Positions 41,884 through 51,122 are shown, numbered from the stretch's first letter. The stretch: DNA of 64,000 nt from Oscillospiraceae bacterium (GCA_017505635.1 JAFVOU010000007.1:32770-96769); one strand, 5' to 3'. Translations and numbers: made by a program. The notes: a model not told the origin generated them from the letters alone.

Positions 41884-41949
41884 GTTAGTTCCTCCTGATA
41901 GATTTTAGATATATATAATTCTAAACAAAATTAAAAGCCCCTCAGGGCA
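41884..41949 (-). ncRNA. Candidate L13 leader (autoregulatory 5' UTR)
   Basis: The short leader contains GCCC-TGA-GGGGC near its 5' end and TTTAGA...TCTAAA before the ribosome site. Firmicute rplM genes often carry an L13-leader RNA bound by the protein. Assigned by position and hairpins only. Confidence 0.45.
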
Positions 41950-41955
41950 AGATTT

Positions 41956-41983
41956 ATTGTACCATATATGCCCCAAAAGTCAA
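41956..41983 (-). promoter_or_regulatory. rplM-rpsI promoter
   Basis: Read on the minus strand: TTGACT at 41983-41978, a 16-base spacer and TACAAT at 41961-41956. The sequence from here to ttcA (41984-42237) holds nothing else I can support. Confidence 0.75.
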
Positions 41984-42237
41984 TAAATTTTTGCAAAAAA
42001 ATTAACCAAAAATTGATTATCTCTCATTTTCTGTGGTTTTGCTCTTGTTTTCTCGGTTTTTCTAAATAGGCAATTTATAAAAAAGCCTTGTTTTATATGT
42101 GTAAAACAGATATAATACAATTGAAAATTTGTGGATTTTTGCTATTGAAATGCCATACAGCACACTTTTTTACCATAACGCGGCACAGTATTCCACAGAT
42201 GTATAACTAAAAACTATCACTTGAAAAGGAACATTAT

Positions 42238-42978
42238 ATGGCGCAGCATTTTCAGCGTTTGTGCGGGCTTAGCCGCAAAGCAATAACAGGATACGAAATG
42301 ATACAGGACGGGGATAAAATCTGCGTCGGTGTATCAGGCGGCAAGGACAGTGTGGCACTGGCACTGGTGCTTAAAAAACTGCAGAGTTATATGAACGTAA
42401 AATTCGATATGGTTGCCGTTACCCTTGACCTTGGCTTTAAAGGACAGCAGACCGATTATTCTGCACTTGAAAAGCTGTTTGCCGAACACGGCATCGAATA
42501 CGTGATAAAACGCACCGAAATAGGCGAAATCATATTTGACCAGCGCAGGGAGGCAAACCCGTGTTCCCTTTGTGCGCGTATGCGCCGCGGTGCACTTCAC
42601 GATGTTACAAAAGAGCTGGGCTGCAACAAAATTGCCCTTGGTCATCACCTGGACGATGCAATCGAGACTTTTTATATGAATCTGTGGAACGAGGGAAGAA
42701 TAGGCACTTTCAGCCCTGTTACATACCTCTCCATAAAAGATATAACAATGATACGTCCCTTTGTGCTGGCAATCGAGCAGGACGTTATCCGTGCAGTCAA
42801 CGAAATCAATATGCCGATTGTGGAAAGCAGATGTCCTGCCGACGGGGTGACCAACCGTCAGAATATCAAAAACTGGGTTATGGACCGCTGCAGGGAAGAT
42901 ACATCCTTCCGTGCAAAAAGTCTTAATGCCTTTCAGAAAAAAGACCTGGACGGCTGGGGCCTCAAAAACAAAATTTAA
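42238..42978 (+). CDS. ttcA: TtcA/TtuA-type tRNA thiolation PP-loop ATPase
   Basis: A 246-residue enzyme. The PP-loop VGVSGGKDSVALAL (about 30-43) binds ATP; NPCSLCARMRRGAL holds the C-x-x-C that with Cys in SRCPADG can bind a 4Fe-4S cluster, and ALGHHLDDAIETF is the family signature. TtcA makes 2-thiocytidine at position 32 of some tRNAs. Length is shorter than E. coli TtcA (311) but normal for Clostridia. GAAAAGGA site before the ATG. Confidence 0.87.
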   Translation: MAQHFQRLCGLSRKAITGYEMIQDGDKICVGVSGGKDSVALALVLKKLQSYMNVKFDMVAVTLDLGFKGQQTDYSALEKLFAEHGIEYVIKRTEIGEIIFDQRREANPCSLCARMRRGALHDVTKELGCNKIALGHHLDDAIETFYMNLWNEGRIGTFSPVTYLSIKDITMIRPFVLAIEQDVIRAVNEINMPIVESRCPADGVTNRQNIKNWVMDRCREDTSFRAKSLNAFQKKDLDGWGLKNKI

Positions 42979-43008
42979 TTTTGGAACAATGGTAATATTG
43001 TTCCAAAA
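42979..43008. other. Perfect 12-bp hairpin between ttcA and alr
   Basis: TTTTGGAACAAT and ATTGTTCCAAAA enclose six bases. No T tract follows on the plus strand, so it is a poor terminator. It could be an operator or an RNA stem between the two genes. Confidence 0.6.
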
Positions 43009-43050
43009 CCATACACAACACATTATATATAACACAACAGGGAGTATGAT

Positions 43051-44202
43051 ATGAACTTACCAGAAAAACATTGCTGGGCAGAAATTTCTCTGGAAGCGAT
43101 AAAATCCAATTACAATTTTATAAAAGAAAGCTTTAACCGACCATTTTATGTGGTTCTCAAGGCAGACGGCTACGGCCACGGTGCAAGATATCTTGCAAAG
43201 GTTTACGAAGAACTGGGGGCTTTCGGTGTTGCGGTTTCCTGCTATGCCGAAGCAATGGAAATAAGAAACAGCGGTGTAAAGATGCCGGTGCTTATCCTTG
43301 GATACACAAGTCCTGACAAGGCAACAATGCTTTCCAAAAATCAGATAAGCCAGACAGTTCACAGCCTTGAATATGCAAAGCAGCTGCAGCAGCACAGCCT
43401 TTATCCTATTGACTGTCATCTGAAGCTTGACACAGGCATGGGCCGTATCGGCTTTGACCTTGTGGGCGATAAGGAAAATGCATATGCAGAGATGAAGCAG
43501 CTGCTGGAACTGCCAAACCTGCGCTTTACAGGCGTTTTCAGCCATTTTGCAGTGGCAGACAGCTTTGGGGCAGAGGAAGTGGCATATACACAGCGTCAGA
43601 TTGAACTTTTTGACGAAGCAGTGGAATACCTTACACGTTATGGTTTTAACTTTAAAACAATACACGGTCAGAACTCTGCAGGCATTCTGCGCAAGCTTGG
43701 TGCAAACTACAACACCATGCGTGCAGGCATCATTCTTTACGGGCTGCTGCCAAGTGCAGCTCTTGCAGGCGGTAACCTTACACCTGTTATGCAGGTTAAA
43801 ACTGTGGTTACACATGTAAAGGATATCAAGGCAGGGCAGTGTTCCGGCTATGGCTTCAGCTACAGGGCAGATTTTCCAACAACAGTTGCAACGGTGGCAA
43901 TAGGCTATGCCGACGGTCTTCCAAGACACCTTAAGGGCAAAAACTATACAATGAATATCAACGGCACAGATTATCCGCTTATCGCCGTATGTATGGACCA
44001 GTGTATGCTGGACGTTACCTTCGGCAATGTGCAGGTGGGGGATGAGGTTGTTGCAATGGGCGGCACCGGCGCACAGAGTTTTGACAATATTGCCGCACTG
44101 ACAGACACAATCAACTACGAAATTCCTTGCGGCATCCAGCGACGCGTGCCAAAGCTTTTTACCGAAAACGGCAAGGTAGTTTATGTTGAAAACAATATGT
44201 AA
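43051..44202 (+). CDS. alr: Alanine racemase
   Basis: A 383-residue PLP enzyme. The PLP lysine lies in YVVLKADGYGHGA (usual AVVKANAYGHG). GMGRIGFDL and RAGIILYGLLPS line the active site, and the second catalytic Tyr is in GYGFSYRADF; CMDQCMLDV is the C-terminal domain motif. It makes D-alanine for peptidoglycan, substrate of the wall that the D,D-carboxypeptidase at 17817 trims. GGGAG ribosome site. Confidence 0.95.
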   Translation: MNLPEKHCWAEISLEAIKSNYNFIKESFNRPFYVVLKADGYGHGARYLAKVYEELGAFGVAVSCYAEAMEIRNSGVKMPVLILGYTSPDKATMLSKNQISQTVHSLEYAKQLQQHSLYPIDCHLKLDTGMGRIGFDLVGDKENAYAEMKQLLELPNLRFTGVFSHFAVADSFGAEEVAYTQRQIELFDEAVEYLTRYGFNFKTIHGQNSAGILRKLGANYNTMRAGIILYGLLPSAALAGGNLTPVMQVKTVVTHVKDIKAGQCSGYGFSYRADFPTTVATVAIGYADGLPRHLKGKNYTMNINGTDYPLIAVCMDQCMLDVTFGNVQVGDEVVAMGGTGAQSFDNIAALTDTINYEIPCGIQRRVPKLFTENGKVVYVENNM

Positions 44203-44206
44203 AAAT

Positions 44207-44240
44207 AAAAAGACATCGGTTTTTGCCGATGTCTTTTGCT
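44207..44240. terminator. Bidirectional terminator between alr and ispE
   Basis: AAAAGACATCGG and CCGATGTCTTTT pair around TTTTTG, between convergent genes. Confidence 0.85.
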
Positions 44241-44255
44241 TTATACCAAAGTTTT

Positions 44256-45146
44256 TTATTTTTTCATCACACTTGCACCAAATGGCACAGGCTTTGCCAC
44301 AAACACACTGCGCAGATTGAGTTTCTGTGACAGCTGCGCTGTTTTAAGCTCTTCTGCGGCGGCTTTTGCCTTTTCTTCGTCATCAAAAACACCAAAAACA
44401 GCGGCACCGCTGCCGGTCATCATACTGCCGATGGCACCAAGGCGGATAAGCTCTTCCCTGATTGGCTGTGTTTCATCGCTGCCTGCGGCACTTTCAAGGT
44501 CGTTTGCCATATATTTTGCAATATCTGCAAGGTTTTTGTCTTTGATTGCATCAACAAGCTTGTCTGTTTCCACAAGGGTTTTAATGCCGTTTGCATCATA
44601 GTTTGCATATGCCTGCGGGGTGGAAACACCGTTTGCCGGCATACAGATAACAAGGGGATATTCCGGCATCTGGGGACATGGCAGAATTATATCACCTGTG
44701 CCCTGAATGCGCTTTGTGCCGCCGTGAATCATAAACGGAATATCACTGCCGCACATCAGCCCAATTTCGCACATCTGGTCAATGGTCAGCTTTGTGCCGT
44801 ACATATGGTTAAGCCCAACAATAACACCGGCAGCATCGGCACTGCCGCCTGCCATACCGGCTTTGATAGGCACATTTTTCTTGATGTGGATATGTACGCC
44901 GCCGTTTATGCCTGTATATTCAAAAAATTTCATTGCGGCCTTTACGGCAGTGTTTTTGCTGTCGGTAGGAATAAACTTGGCGTTGCTTGCCATGGTAATT
45001 TTATCCTGTTTTGTCAGTGTTACATATTCAAATACCGATACCGTCTGCATTATCATATCCAGCAGATGATAGCCTTTTTCGTCCACACCTGTGATATCAA
45101 GACTCAAGTTTATCTTTGCAGGGGCAATAACCTTTACCTGTTCCAT
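44256..45146 (-). CDS. ispE: 4-diphosphocytidyl-2-C-methyl-D-erythritol kinase IspE
   Basis: A 296-residue GHMP kinase. VIAPAKINLSLDI is the substrate-binding start, IKAGMAGGSADAAGVIVGLN the ATP glycine loop, and GAIGSMMTGSGAAVFGVF the third GHMP motif. It phosphorylates CDP-methylerythritol in the non-mevalonate isoprenoid pathway. GAGAGGT precedes the ATG. Monocistronic here. Confidence 0.96.
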   Translation of the reverse strand: MEQVKVIAPAKINLSLDITGVDEKGYHLLDMIMQTVSVFEYVTLTKQDKITMASNAKFIPTDSKNTAVKAAMKFFEYTGINGGVHIHIKKNVPIKAGMAGGSADAAGVIVGLNHMYGTKLTIDQMCEIGLMCGSDIPFMIHGGTKRIQGTGDIILPCPQMPEYPLVICMPANGVSTPQAYANYDANGIKTLVETDKLVDAIKDKNLADIAKYMANDLESAAGSDETQPIREELIRLGAIGSMMTGSGAAVFGVFDDEEKAKAAAEELKTAQLSQKLNLRSVFVAKPVPFGASVMKK

Positions 45147-45238
45147 AAAGCACCTCTCGTATCTGTGTTCTTACAGTTTTTAAATCAATTTTATATTATC
45201 ACAGCACAGTTGTTTTTTCAATTGATATGTAAACATAA

Positions 45239-45269
45239 AAAGGGCAGAGATATTTGAAATCTCTGCCCT
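45239..45269 (-). terminator. Terminator of the lipoprotein gene
   Basis: AGGGCAGAGAT and ATCTCTGCCCT form an 11-bp stem; on the minus strand TTTTTATG follows. Confidence 0.85.
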
Positions 45270-45277
45270 GCTTGATA

Positions 45278-46423
45278 TTACTGTATGTTGCCGTCGATAT
45301 GGATTGTCATATCCCGCGGGAGTCCGTCTACTATAACCGAAGCTGTAAAGGTGTATGGAGGCACTGTGCTGTCTGCATCAATGTGGAACACAAATTCCTG
45401 TGTGCCGCTGCCCGACACCGCAGTTTCCTGTGTTTCGACTTCAAGCTCGGTAAAGGAGCAGTCCCACAGTCCTGCACGCAAAGGTGTGTTTGCCGGTACG
45501 CCGGAATATTTTACCCTTACAGCAACTGTGTAGCTGCTGTCGCTGCAGTCGGTCATAACAATGGACTCAAATTCGTTGGTTATGCCGCTCTGGGTTGCGG
45601 ATGTGCAGGCTGTGCCGTAGTCAAGCACAAGTGTTTTGCTGACTGCAGCACCTGCGGATGTACCTTCATAATCTGTTACATATTCTTCTTCAAACTGAAC
45701 ATTTCCGCTGTCCGGAGTGCCGTAAACGGACATTACACTCTGGTCGGCATCGCTTTCCTCAATACTGAGAGCTTCACCGTTATATGTAAGCACCCCGTTG
45801 TCAAGACCGCCCATTGTAAACCAGCGTGTGCCGTCGGACACAACAAGGGATTTATCCGCTTCTTCAAAAGGCAGATACATATCTGCGGAAGTAACGGCAA
45901 ATGCAACCTCGTCATAGTGCTGAGGAACCATATAGCTTACAATCAGTTCACTGCTGAAAACGCCGTTTTCGTTAAGGGAATAAAGCTCTGCGTTATCATA
46001 TTCAAAAATGATATCCTCACCGTATTCTGTTTCTGTTATCCACGCACCGTCCTCAAGTGCAGACAGTGTGCCTGCGGCAACAGGAAAGGCAACAGCCTGT
46101 ACGGAAAAATCTGCAGGCGCATTGTTGAACAGTGTGCGCACAGTGGCAGTTCTTATTTCGCAGCCGTCGTTCATTTCGTCCGGATATACTTCGTAGGAAT
46201 AAACGGATATATAACCGTCCACACCGTCTACAGTGCAGCTGTATACACCGCCTATGCCTACAGGCAGGCTTTCTGTTTCGGAAATGCTGTCTGTTTTTAT
46301 GGTATCTGCAGCATTTCCTGCCGGAGTATCATTTGCGTCAGGTGCAGGCTGGTTTTCGGCGCCGCAGGCCGCAAGGGATACACACATTGAAAATGCCAGA
46401 ATAATGCTCAATAATTTTTTCAT
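45278..46423 (-). CDS. Lipoprotein of unknown function
   Basis: A 381-residue secreted lipoprotein. The signal peptide MKKLLSIILAFSMCVSLAAC ends in a clear lipobox, followed by an acidic, Ala/Asp/Thr-rich linker (about 25-55) and a region rich in Asp, Glu, Tyr and short beta strands. The C-terminal part (QEFVFHIDADSTVPPYTFTASV) looks like an Ig-type beta sandwich. I recognise no family. AGGATG before the ATG. Confidence 0.85.
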   Translation of the reverse strand: MKKLLSIILAFSMCVSLAACGAENQPAPDANDTPAGNAADTIKTDSISETESLPVGIGGVYSCTVDGVDGYISVYSYEVYPDEMNDGCEIRTATVRTLFNNAPADFSVQAVAFPVAAGTLSALEDGAWITETEYGEDIIFEYDNAELYSLNENGVFSSELIVSYMVPQHYDEVAFAVTSADMYLPFEEADKSLVVSDGTRWFTMGGLDNGVLTYNGEALSIEESDADQSVMSVYGTPDSGNVQFEEEYVTDYEGTSAGAAVSKTLVLDYGTACTSATQSGITNEFESIVMTDCSDSSYTVAVRVKYSGVPANTPLRAGLWDCSFTELEVETQETAVSGSGTQEFVFHIDADSTVPPYTFTASVIVDGLPRDMTIHIDGNIQ

Positions 46424-46504
46424 CTTTAATCATCCTGTATTGCTGTAATAATATACACAAAAAATGTACAGCTTTATGTTATCACACCTATATCCTTTTT
46501 TCAA

Positions 46505-46532
46505 TTGACAAAATTCTATTAAGACCTATAAT
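46505..46532 (+). promoter_or_regulatory. gltX promoter
   Basis: TTGACA at 46505-46510, a 16-base spacer and TATAAT at 46527-46532; perfect hexamers. Confidence 0.8.
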
Positions 46533-46592
46533 ATATAATAGATAAATATGTGATAAATATGTTTATAAAAACGTATCAAGGAGAATATACAA

Positions 46593-48050
46593 ATGGCAGA
46601 AAGAAAAGTAAGAACAAGATTTGCCCCAAGCCCTACAGGCTATATGCACGTTGGCAACCTGCGCACAGCTTTGTACGCTTACCTTACAGCGCGTGCACAC
46701 AACGGCAAATTCCTGCTCAGAATTGAAGATACAGACCAGTCCCGTCAGGTGGAAGGTGCAATCGACATCATCTACAATACACTTAAAGAAACAAACCTTC
46801 TCTGGGACGAAGGTCCGGACGTAGGCGGCGATTACGGCCCATACATCCAGAGCGAAAGAAAAGGTATGTATAAGGAATATGTTGACCAGCTTATCGAATC
46901 CGGTCACGCATACCGCTGCTTCTGTACAAAGGAAAGACTTGAAGAAGTTAACAAAATCAAAGCAGCTTCCGGTCAGCCAACAGGTTACGACAGACACTGC
47001 CGTCACCTCACACAGGAAGAAATTGACGAAAAACTTGCAGCAGGCGTACCTTACGTTGTAAGACAGAAAATCCCTGAAGAAGGCAAAACATCATTCAACG
47101 ATATGGTTTACGGTGTTATCGAAGTTGACAACAGCGAACTTGATGACCAGGTTCTTGTAAAACAGGACGGTATGCCGACATACAACTTTGCAAACGTTGT
47201 TGACGACCACCTTATGGAAATCAACCCTGTTATCCGCGGCAGCGAATATCTTGCTTCCACACCAAAATACAACCTGCTTTATCAGGCATTCGGCTGGGAT
47301 ATCCCTGACTATGTACACTGCCCACCGGTTATGAAAGATGCACAGCACAAGCTGTCCAAACGTAACGGCGACGCAAGCTACGAAGACCTTATCGCAGCAG
47401 GTTACCTTAAAGAAGCAGTAGTAAACTATATTGCACTTCTCGGCTGGAACCCACAGGGCGAACAGGAAAAATTCTCTCTCGAAGAACTTGTAAAAGAATT
47501 CGACCCAAGCAGAATTTCCAAATCCCCTGCTATATTTGATATGCAGAAACTCCGTCACCTCAACGCAGAATACATCCGCGATATGAGCGTGGAACAGTTC
47601 CTCGAAACAGCAAAACCATACATCGCACAGACAGTTAAAGGCGAATGCGACCTTATGCTGCTTGCATCTGTTCTGCAGAAACGCTGTGAAATCCTTACAG
47701 ATATTCCTGAACAGGTTGACTTTATCGATGAAATGCCAGAATATGACATCGATATGTACAACAACAAAAAGATGAAAACAAACCCTGAAAACAGCAAAAC
47801 TTCTCTGGAAGCTGTTCTTCCTGTTCTCGAAGCTATCGACGAAGCTGACTGGACAATGGAAAACATCCACGAAAAACTCTTTGCACTTATTGCAGAAATG
47901 GAAGTTAAAAACGGTATCGTTCTTTACCCACTGCGTGTTGCACTTTCCGGCAAGGCATTTACTCCTGGCGGCGGTGTTGAACTTGCTGCAATTATGGGCA
48001 AGGCAAAAACAATTGACAGAATCAAAGCAGCAATTGCAAAACTCAGCTAA
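46593..48050 (+). CDS. gltX: Glutamyl-tRNA synthetase
   Basis: A 485-residue class I synthetase. [19 protein letters not shown] contains the HIGH box (HVGN), [11 protein letters not shown] the conserved acceptor motif and [11 protein letters not shown] the KMSKS box (KLSKR). It charges tRNA-Glu, and in most Firmicutes tRNA-Gln too, followed by amidation. Monocistronic between a strong promoter and a strong terminator; C-ending codons are frequent, as expected for high expression. Confidence 0.98.
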   Translation: MAERKVRTRFAPSPTGYMHVGNLRTALYAYLTARAHNGKFLLRIEDTDQSRQVEGAIDIIYNTLKETNLLWDEGPDVGGDYGPYIQSERKGMYKEYVDQLIESGHAYRCFCTKERLEEVNKIKAASGQPTGYDRHCRHLTQEEIDEKLAAGVPYVVRQKIPEEGKTSFNDMVYGVIEVDNSELDDQVLVKQDGMPTYNFANVVDDHLMEINPVIRGSEYLASTPKYNLLYQAFGWDIPDYVHCPPVMKDAQHKLSKRNGDASYEDLIAAGYLKEAVVNYIALLGWNPQGEQEKFSLEELVKEFDPSRISKSPAIFDMQKLRHLNAEYIRDMSVEQFLETAKPYIAQTVKGECDLMLLASVLQKRCEILTDIPEQVDFIDEMPEYDIDMYNNKKMKTNPENSKTSLEAVLPVLEAIDEADWTMENIHEKLFALIAEMEVKNGIVLYPLRVALSGKAFTPGGGVELAAIMGKAKTIDRIKAAIAKLS

Positions 48051-48074
48051 TCTGTCACAACTTTATACAACAGC

Positions 48075-48103
48075 AAAAGCCCTGCATTGCAGGGCTTTTT
48101 GTA
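48075..48103 (+). terminator. gltX terminator
   Basis: AAAAGCCCTGCA and TGCAGGGCTTTT form a 12-bp stem followed by T. Confidence 0.9.
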
Positions 48104-48165
48104 TGCTGACAAAATATTATTTGTATGGTAATATATTATTATAAATAAAAATACGGAGAAATATT

Positions 48166-48408
48166 ATGAACAAATTTGAACTTGCAACAAAGGCAGTGGG
48201 CTGTCTTGTTGTGGCACTTATTATCGCGGGTATGTTCAATACAGCCCTTATGGAAATGTTTATTCCATATATACTTATAGGAGCGGCACTTACACTTGGT
48301 CTGTATGTCCTTACAGCATTCAAAACAAAAAACTACGGCCGTATGACAGCAATTCTTATTCTTGCTGCTTTTGTGGCTGTTATTTTCTGCTACAACAGAT
48401 TTATGTAA
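48166..48408 (+). CDS. Small three-helix membrane protein
   Basis: An 80-residue hydrophobic protein with helices around AVGCLVVALIIAGMF, IPYILIGAALTLGLYVLTAF and AILILAAFVAVIFCY. No recognised family. The CGGAGA ribosome site and following terminator support expression as a single gene. Confidence 0.7.
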   Translation: MNKFELATKAVGCLVVALIIAGMFNTALMEMFIPYILIGAALTLGLYVLTAFKTKNYGRMTAILILAAFVAVIFCYNRFM

Positions 48409-48418
48409 AAAACAAGGC

Positions 48419-48446
48419 ACTGTGTGAAAAACACAGTGTTTTTTTT
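48419..48446 (+). terminator. Terminator of the small membrane protein gene
   Basis: CACTGTGT and ACACAGTG pair around GAAAA and run into eight T. Confidence 0.85.
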
Positions 48447-48471
48447 ATAACAGATTATATACTGACATAAA

Positions 48472-48496
48472 AAAGGCGTTCCCTCCGGAACGCCTT
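48472..48496 (-). terminator. Terminator of the nrdD operon
   Basis: AAGGCGTTCC and GGAACGCCTT form a perfect stem; on the minus strand TTTTTATG follows, just past the glycyl-radical tail gene. Confidence 0.85.
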
Positions 48497-48508
48497 CGCT
48501 TTTTTGTA

Positions 48509-48667
48509 TTACTGACCAACAGGTGTGTGTTTTACACGGTCTCTTTCTTCGGCACGCTTGCCGTCGTTAAAGCGGTCCACTGTACCAACAAGATAGCCTG
48601 TAATGCGGCGGATTCTTTCGAATTTAACGCCTTCGCCAACCATTTTTGTTTCTGGATTGTATGTCAT
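48509..48667 (-). CDS. Separate glycyl-radical tail of anaerobic ribonucleotide reductase
   Basis: A 52-residue protein: after MTYNPETKMVGEGV comes KFERIRRITGYLVGTVDRF and the ending RAEERDRVKH. In one-piece NrdD enzymes the last 40 or so residues have this form (RV-x-GYL...R-x-E-x-x-x-RVKH) and carry the radical glycine, which here would be Gly24 of RITGYL. The main NrdD gene upstream lacks it. AGGAGG precedes the ATG, so it is translated on its own. It is probably a loose subunit or spare part completing NrdD, comparable in idea to YfiD/GrcA for pyruvate formate-lyase. Missed by a length cutoff of 60 residues. Confidence 0.85.
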   Translation of the reverse strand: MTYNPETKMVGEGVKFERIRRITGYLVGTVDRFNDGKRAEERDRVKHTPVGQ

Positions 48668-48696
48668 AATGTGCCTCCTTCTTATTGTCTGTTATG

Positions 48697-48724
48697 CAGG
48701 GGACGGCGTTTGTGACGTCCCCTG
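48697..48724 (-). other. Hairpin between nrdD and its tail gene
   Basis: CAGGGGACG and CGTCCCCTG form a 9-bp GC-rich stem without a T tract, in the 72-base gap. It may set the mRNA ratio of the two parts or protect the downstream message. Confidence 0.6.
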
Positions 48725-48739
48725 TGGTTTGTTTATAAA

Positions 48740-51058
48740 TTAAATTCTGTTAGGAATTCTGTCAGCTTCTTCAAGCTGATTGCCGCACTGACCAAGAGTT
48801 GCGGCGTTAAGGTGTTTGTATAACCCGAGTCTCTGCAGTTTTTCAAGAGGAACACCTTCGCAGTCACGTCTGCCGCAGCGTGGGCAAACATCGCCGATAA
48901 TGCCGTTGTAGCCGCATACAGGGTCACGGTCAACAGGGTGGTTGATTGCGCCGTAGCCGATGCCTGCTTCCTTCATACATCTTACAACAGCTTCAAATGC
49001 CTCAAGGTTCTGGCTTACATCGCCGTCAAGTTCAACATATGTGATGTGGCCTGCATTTGTAAGTGCGTGGTAAGGTGCTTCAAGGTTGATTTTGTCATAT
49101 GCAGAAATTTCGTATGCAACAGGAATGTGGAAACTGTTTGTGTAGTATTCCTTGTCTGTTACACCCTTGATTTCGCCAAAACGTTTTTTGTCGATGCGTA
49201 CAAATCTGCCGGAAAGACCTTCTGCAGGTGTTGCAAGCAGTGAGAAGTTAAGTTTGTATCTTTCGCTGTATTCGTCCAGAATTCTTCTCATAAAGCCGAT
49301 AATTTCAAGGCCTTTTTTCTGTGCTTCTTCGCTTTCGCCGTGGTGCTTGCCGTAAAGTGCTGTAAGTGTTTCGGCAAGACCGATAAAGCCAACGGAAAGT
49401 GTGCCGTGTTTGATTACTTCGCCTACTTCGTCGTCAATGTCAAGCTTGTCGCTGTCAATCCATACGCCCTGACCCATAAGGAACGGGAAGTTTCTAACGC
49501 GTTTTTTCTTCTGGATTGCAAAACGGTCCATAAGCTGTTTTACACACAGGTCGATGTATTTTTTAAGGTTGCGGTAGAACAGGTCTTCGTCACCTTTTGC
49601 TTCGATAGCAAGGCGAGGCAGGTTGATGGATGTAAAGGAAAGGTTGCCTCTGCCGTAGGTGATTTCATTATTAGGGTCATATGTGTTTGCAACAACACGT
49701 GTGCGGCAGCCCATATAACCGATTTCTGTTCTCACGTCATCAGGGTTGTAGTATTTAAGGTTGTAAGGTGCATCCTGGAAAGAGAAGTTAGGGAACAGAC
49801 GTTTTGCACTTACTTTGATTGCAAGCTGGAACAAATCGTAGTTTCTTTCGCCCGGATTGTAGTTGATGCCCTCTTTTACACGGAAAATCTGGATAGGGAA
49901 GATTGGTGTTTCGCCGTGGCCAAGACCTGCGTCTGTTGCCAGCATAACGTTTTTCATAACCATTCTGCCTTCGTCAGATGTGTCCATGCCGTAGTTGATG
50001 GAACTGAACGGTGTCTGTGCACCTGCACGGGAGTGCATGGTGTTAAGGTTGTGGATAAATGCTTCCATTGCCTGATATGTGGCCTTGTCTGTTTCTTCCT
50101 CTGTTCTTGTCAGTGCAAACTGCTGTGCTTTTTCTGCAACTGCAGGGTCTTTGACAAGTTTTTTAAGTTCTTCCAGTTCCAGTGCAACGTAGGTTTCGTC
50201 AGGTGTGATTTTTGGCATAGCACCGCATTTTTCTGTGATTGCAGCGCTGATTTCCTTAAGCTGGTCATAGCTTACCTTTTCGCCAAGCACATCGCAAACC
50301 TTTGCAATATTTTTGAGATACAGTTTTTTGTATGTTTTTCTTACACCGTCTGCAAGGGCATAGTCAAAGTTAACAATACTCTGGCCGCCGTGCTGGTCGT
50401 TCTGGTTGGACTGAATTGCAATGCAGGCAAGAGCAGAATAGCTCTGGATATCGTTTGGTTCTCTGAGGAAACCGTGACCTGTGGAGAAACCGCCTTTGAA
50501 CAGCTTGATAAGGTCAATCTGACAGCAGGTCATTGTAAGTGCATAGAAGTCAAAGTCGTGAATGTGGATATAGCCTTCACGGTGTGCTTCAGCCTGGTCA
50601 GGGCTCAAAAGGAATTTAAGAAAATAATCCTTTGCACTTTCGCTGCCGTATTTGAGCATTGCACCCATTGGTGTGTCGCCGTCGATATTTGCATTTTCGC
50701 GTTTAACGTCACTGTCCAGTGCATCGCTGAATGTAATTTCGTCAAAAACTTTAACAAGCTTGGATTTTCTTTCGCGGATTGTATTGCGGCTTGCGCGGTA
50801 GAGAATGTATCTCTTTGCCACATTGTCAAGGCCGCTTGCCATAAGCTCGTGTTCCACCTGGTCCTGAATTTCTTCAACGGTAGGTGTGTTTTTCATATTC
50901 TGATTGTTAAAATGGCTTTCAACAGCTTCTGTAACCTGGTCGGCTTTGTCAAAGTCTGTGCTGCCGCTGGCTTCCATAGCCTTGAGAATTGCCATTTTGA
51001 TTTTGTTGCGGTCGTATATAACAACACGTCCGTCGCGTTTTATGATACTTGTAAGCAT
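48740..51058 (-). CDS. nrdD: Anaerobic ribonucleoside-triphosphate reductase, main subunit lacking the radical glycine
   Basis: A 772-residue reductase. The N-terminal ATP-cone is IIKRDGRVVIYDRNKIKMAILKAMEAS...TVEEIQDQVEHELM. The barrel shows HIHDFDFYALTMTCCQIDL, QNDQHGGQSIVNFDYALADGVRKTY and NTMHSRAGAQTPFSSINYG. The zinc region is DPVCGYNGIIGDVCPRCGRRDCEG. The expected RVxGYL glycyl-radical ending is absent; instead it ends LQRLGLYKHLNAATLGQCGNQLEEADRIPNRI. The radical segment is on the next frame downstream. It reduces NTPs to dNTPs without oxygen and needs an NrdG activase, not found here. NrdR-like boxes lie in its promoter. Confidence 0.95.
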   Translation of the reverse strand: MLTSIIKRDGRVVIYDRNKIKMAILKAMEASGSTDFDKADQVTEAVESHFNNQNMKNTPTVEEIQDQVEHELMASGLDNVAKRYILYRASRNTIRERKSKLVKVFDEITFSDALDSDVKRENANIDGDTPMGAMLKYGSESAKDYFLKFLLSPDQAEAHREGYIHIHDFDFYALTMTCCQIDLIKLFKGGFSTGHGFLREPNDIQSYSALACIAIQSNQNDQHGGQSIVNFDYALADGVRKTYKKLYLKNIAKVCDVLGEKVSYDQLKEISAAITEKCGAMPKITPDETYVALELEELKKLVKDPAVAEKAQQFALTRTEEETDKATYQAMEAFIHNLNTMHSRAGAQTPFSSINYGMDTSDEGRMVMKNVMLATDAGLGHGETPIFPIQIFRVKEGINYNPGERNYDLFQLAIKVSAKRLFPNFSFQDAPYNLKYYNPDDVRTEIGYMGCRTRVVANTYDPNNEITYGRGNLSFTSINLPRLAIEAKGDEDLFYRNLKKYIDLCVKQLMDRFAIQKKKRVRNFPFLMGQGVWIDSDKLDIDDEVGEVIKHGTLSVGFIGLAETLTALYGKHHGESEEAQKKGLEIIGFMRRILDEYSERYKLNFSLLATPAEGLSGRFVRIDKKRFGEIKGVTDKEYYTNSFHIPVAYEISAYDKINLEAPYHALTNAGHITYVELDGDVSQNLEAFEAVVRCMKEAGIGYGAINHPVDRDPVCGYNGIIGDVCPRCGRRDCEGVPLEKLQRLGLYKHLNAATLGQCGNQLEEADRIPNRI

Positions 51059-51122
51059 TTCCCTCTTGTCCTTTTCTGTATATTTTAAATGATTTTTGCA
51101 TCAAGATATTGTCGTACTATTT

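Noticed and set aside
48509..51058. The nrdD split as a simple frameshift or sequencing error
   Set aside because: The pieces are 72 bases apart with a hairpin between, the small frame has its own AGGAGG and ATG, and the large frame has about 30 extra residues of its own after the break. An error is unlikely though raw reads would settle it.
49340..51088. A 582-codon open frame on the plus strand opposite nrdD
   Set aside because: It is the mirror of a conserved enzyme gene, rich in Cys, Phe and Val as such shadows are, and has no ribosome site or recognisable domain. The same applies to long opposite-strand frames at 45254-46390, 53998-55059, 58993-60186 and 19402-20451.
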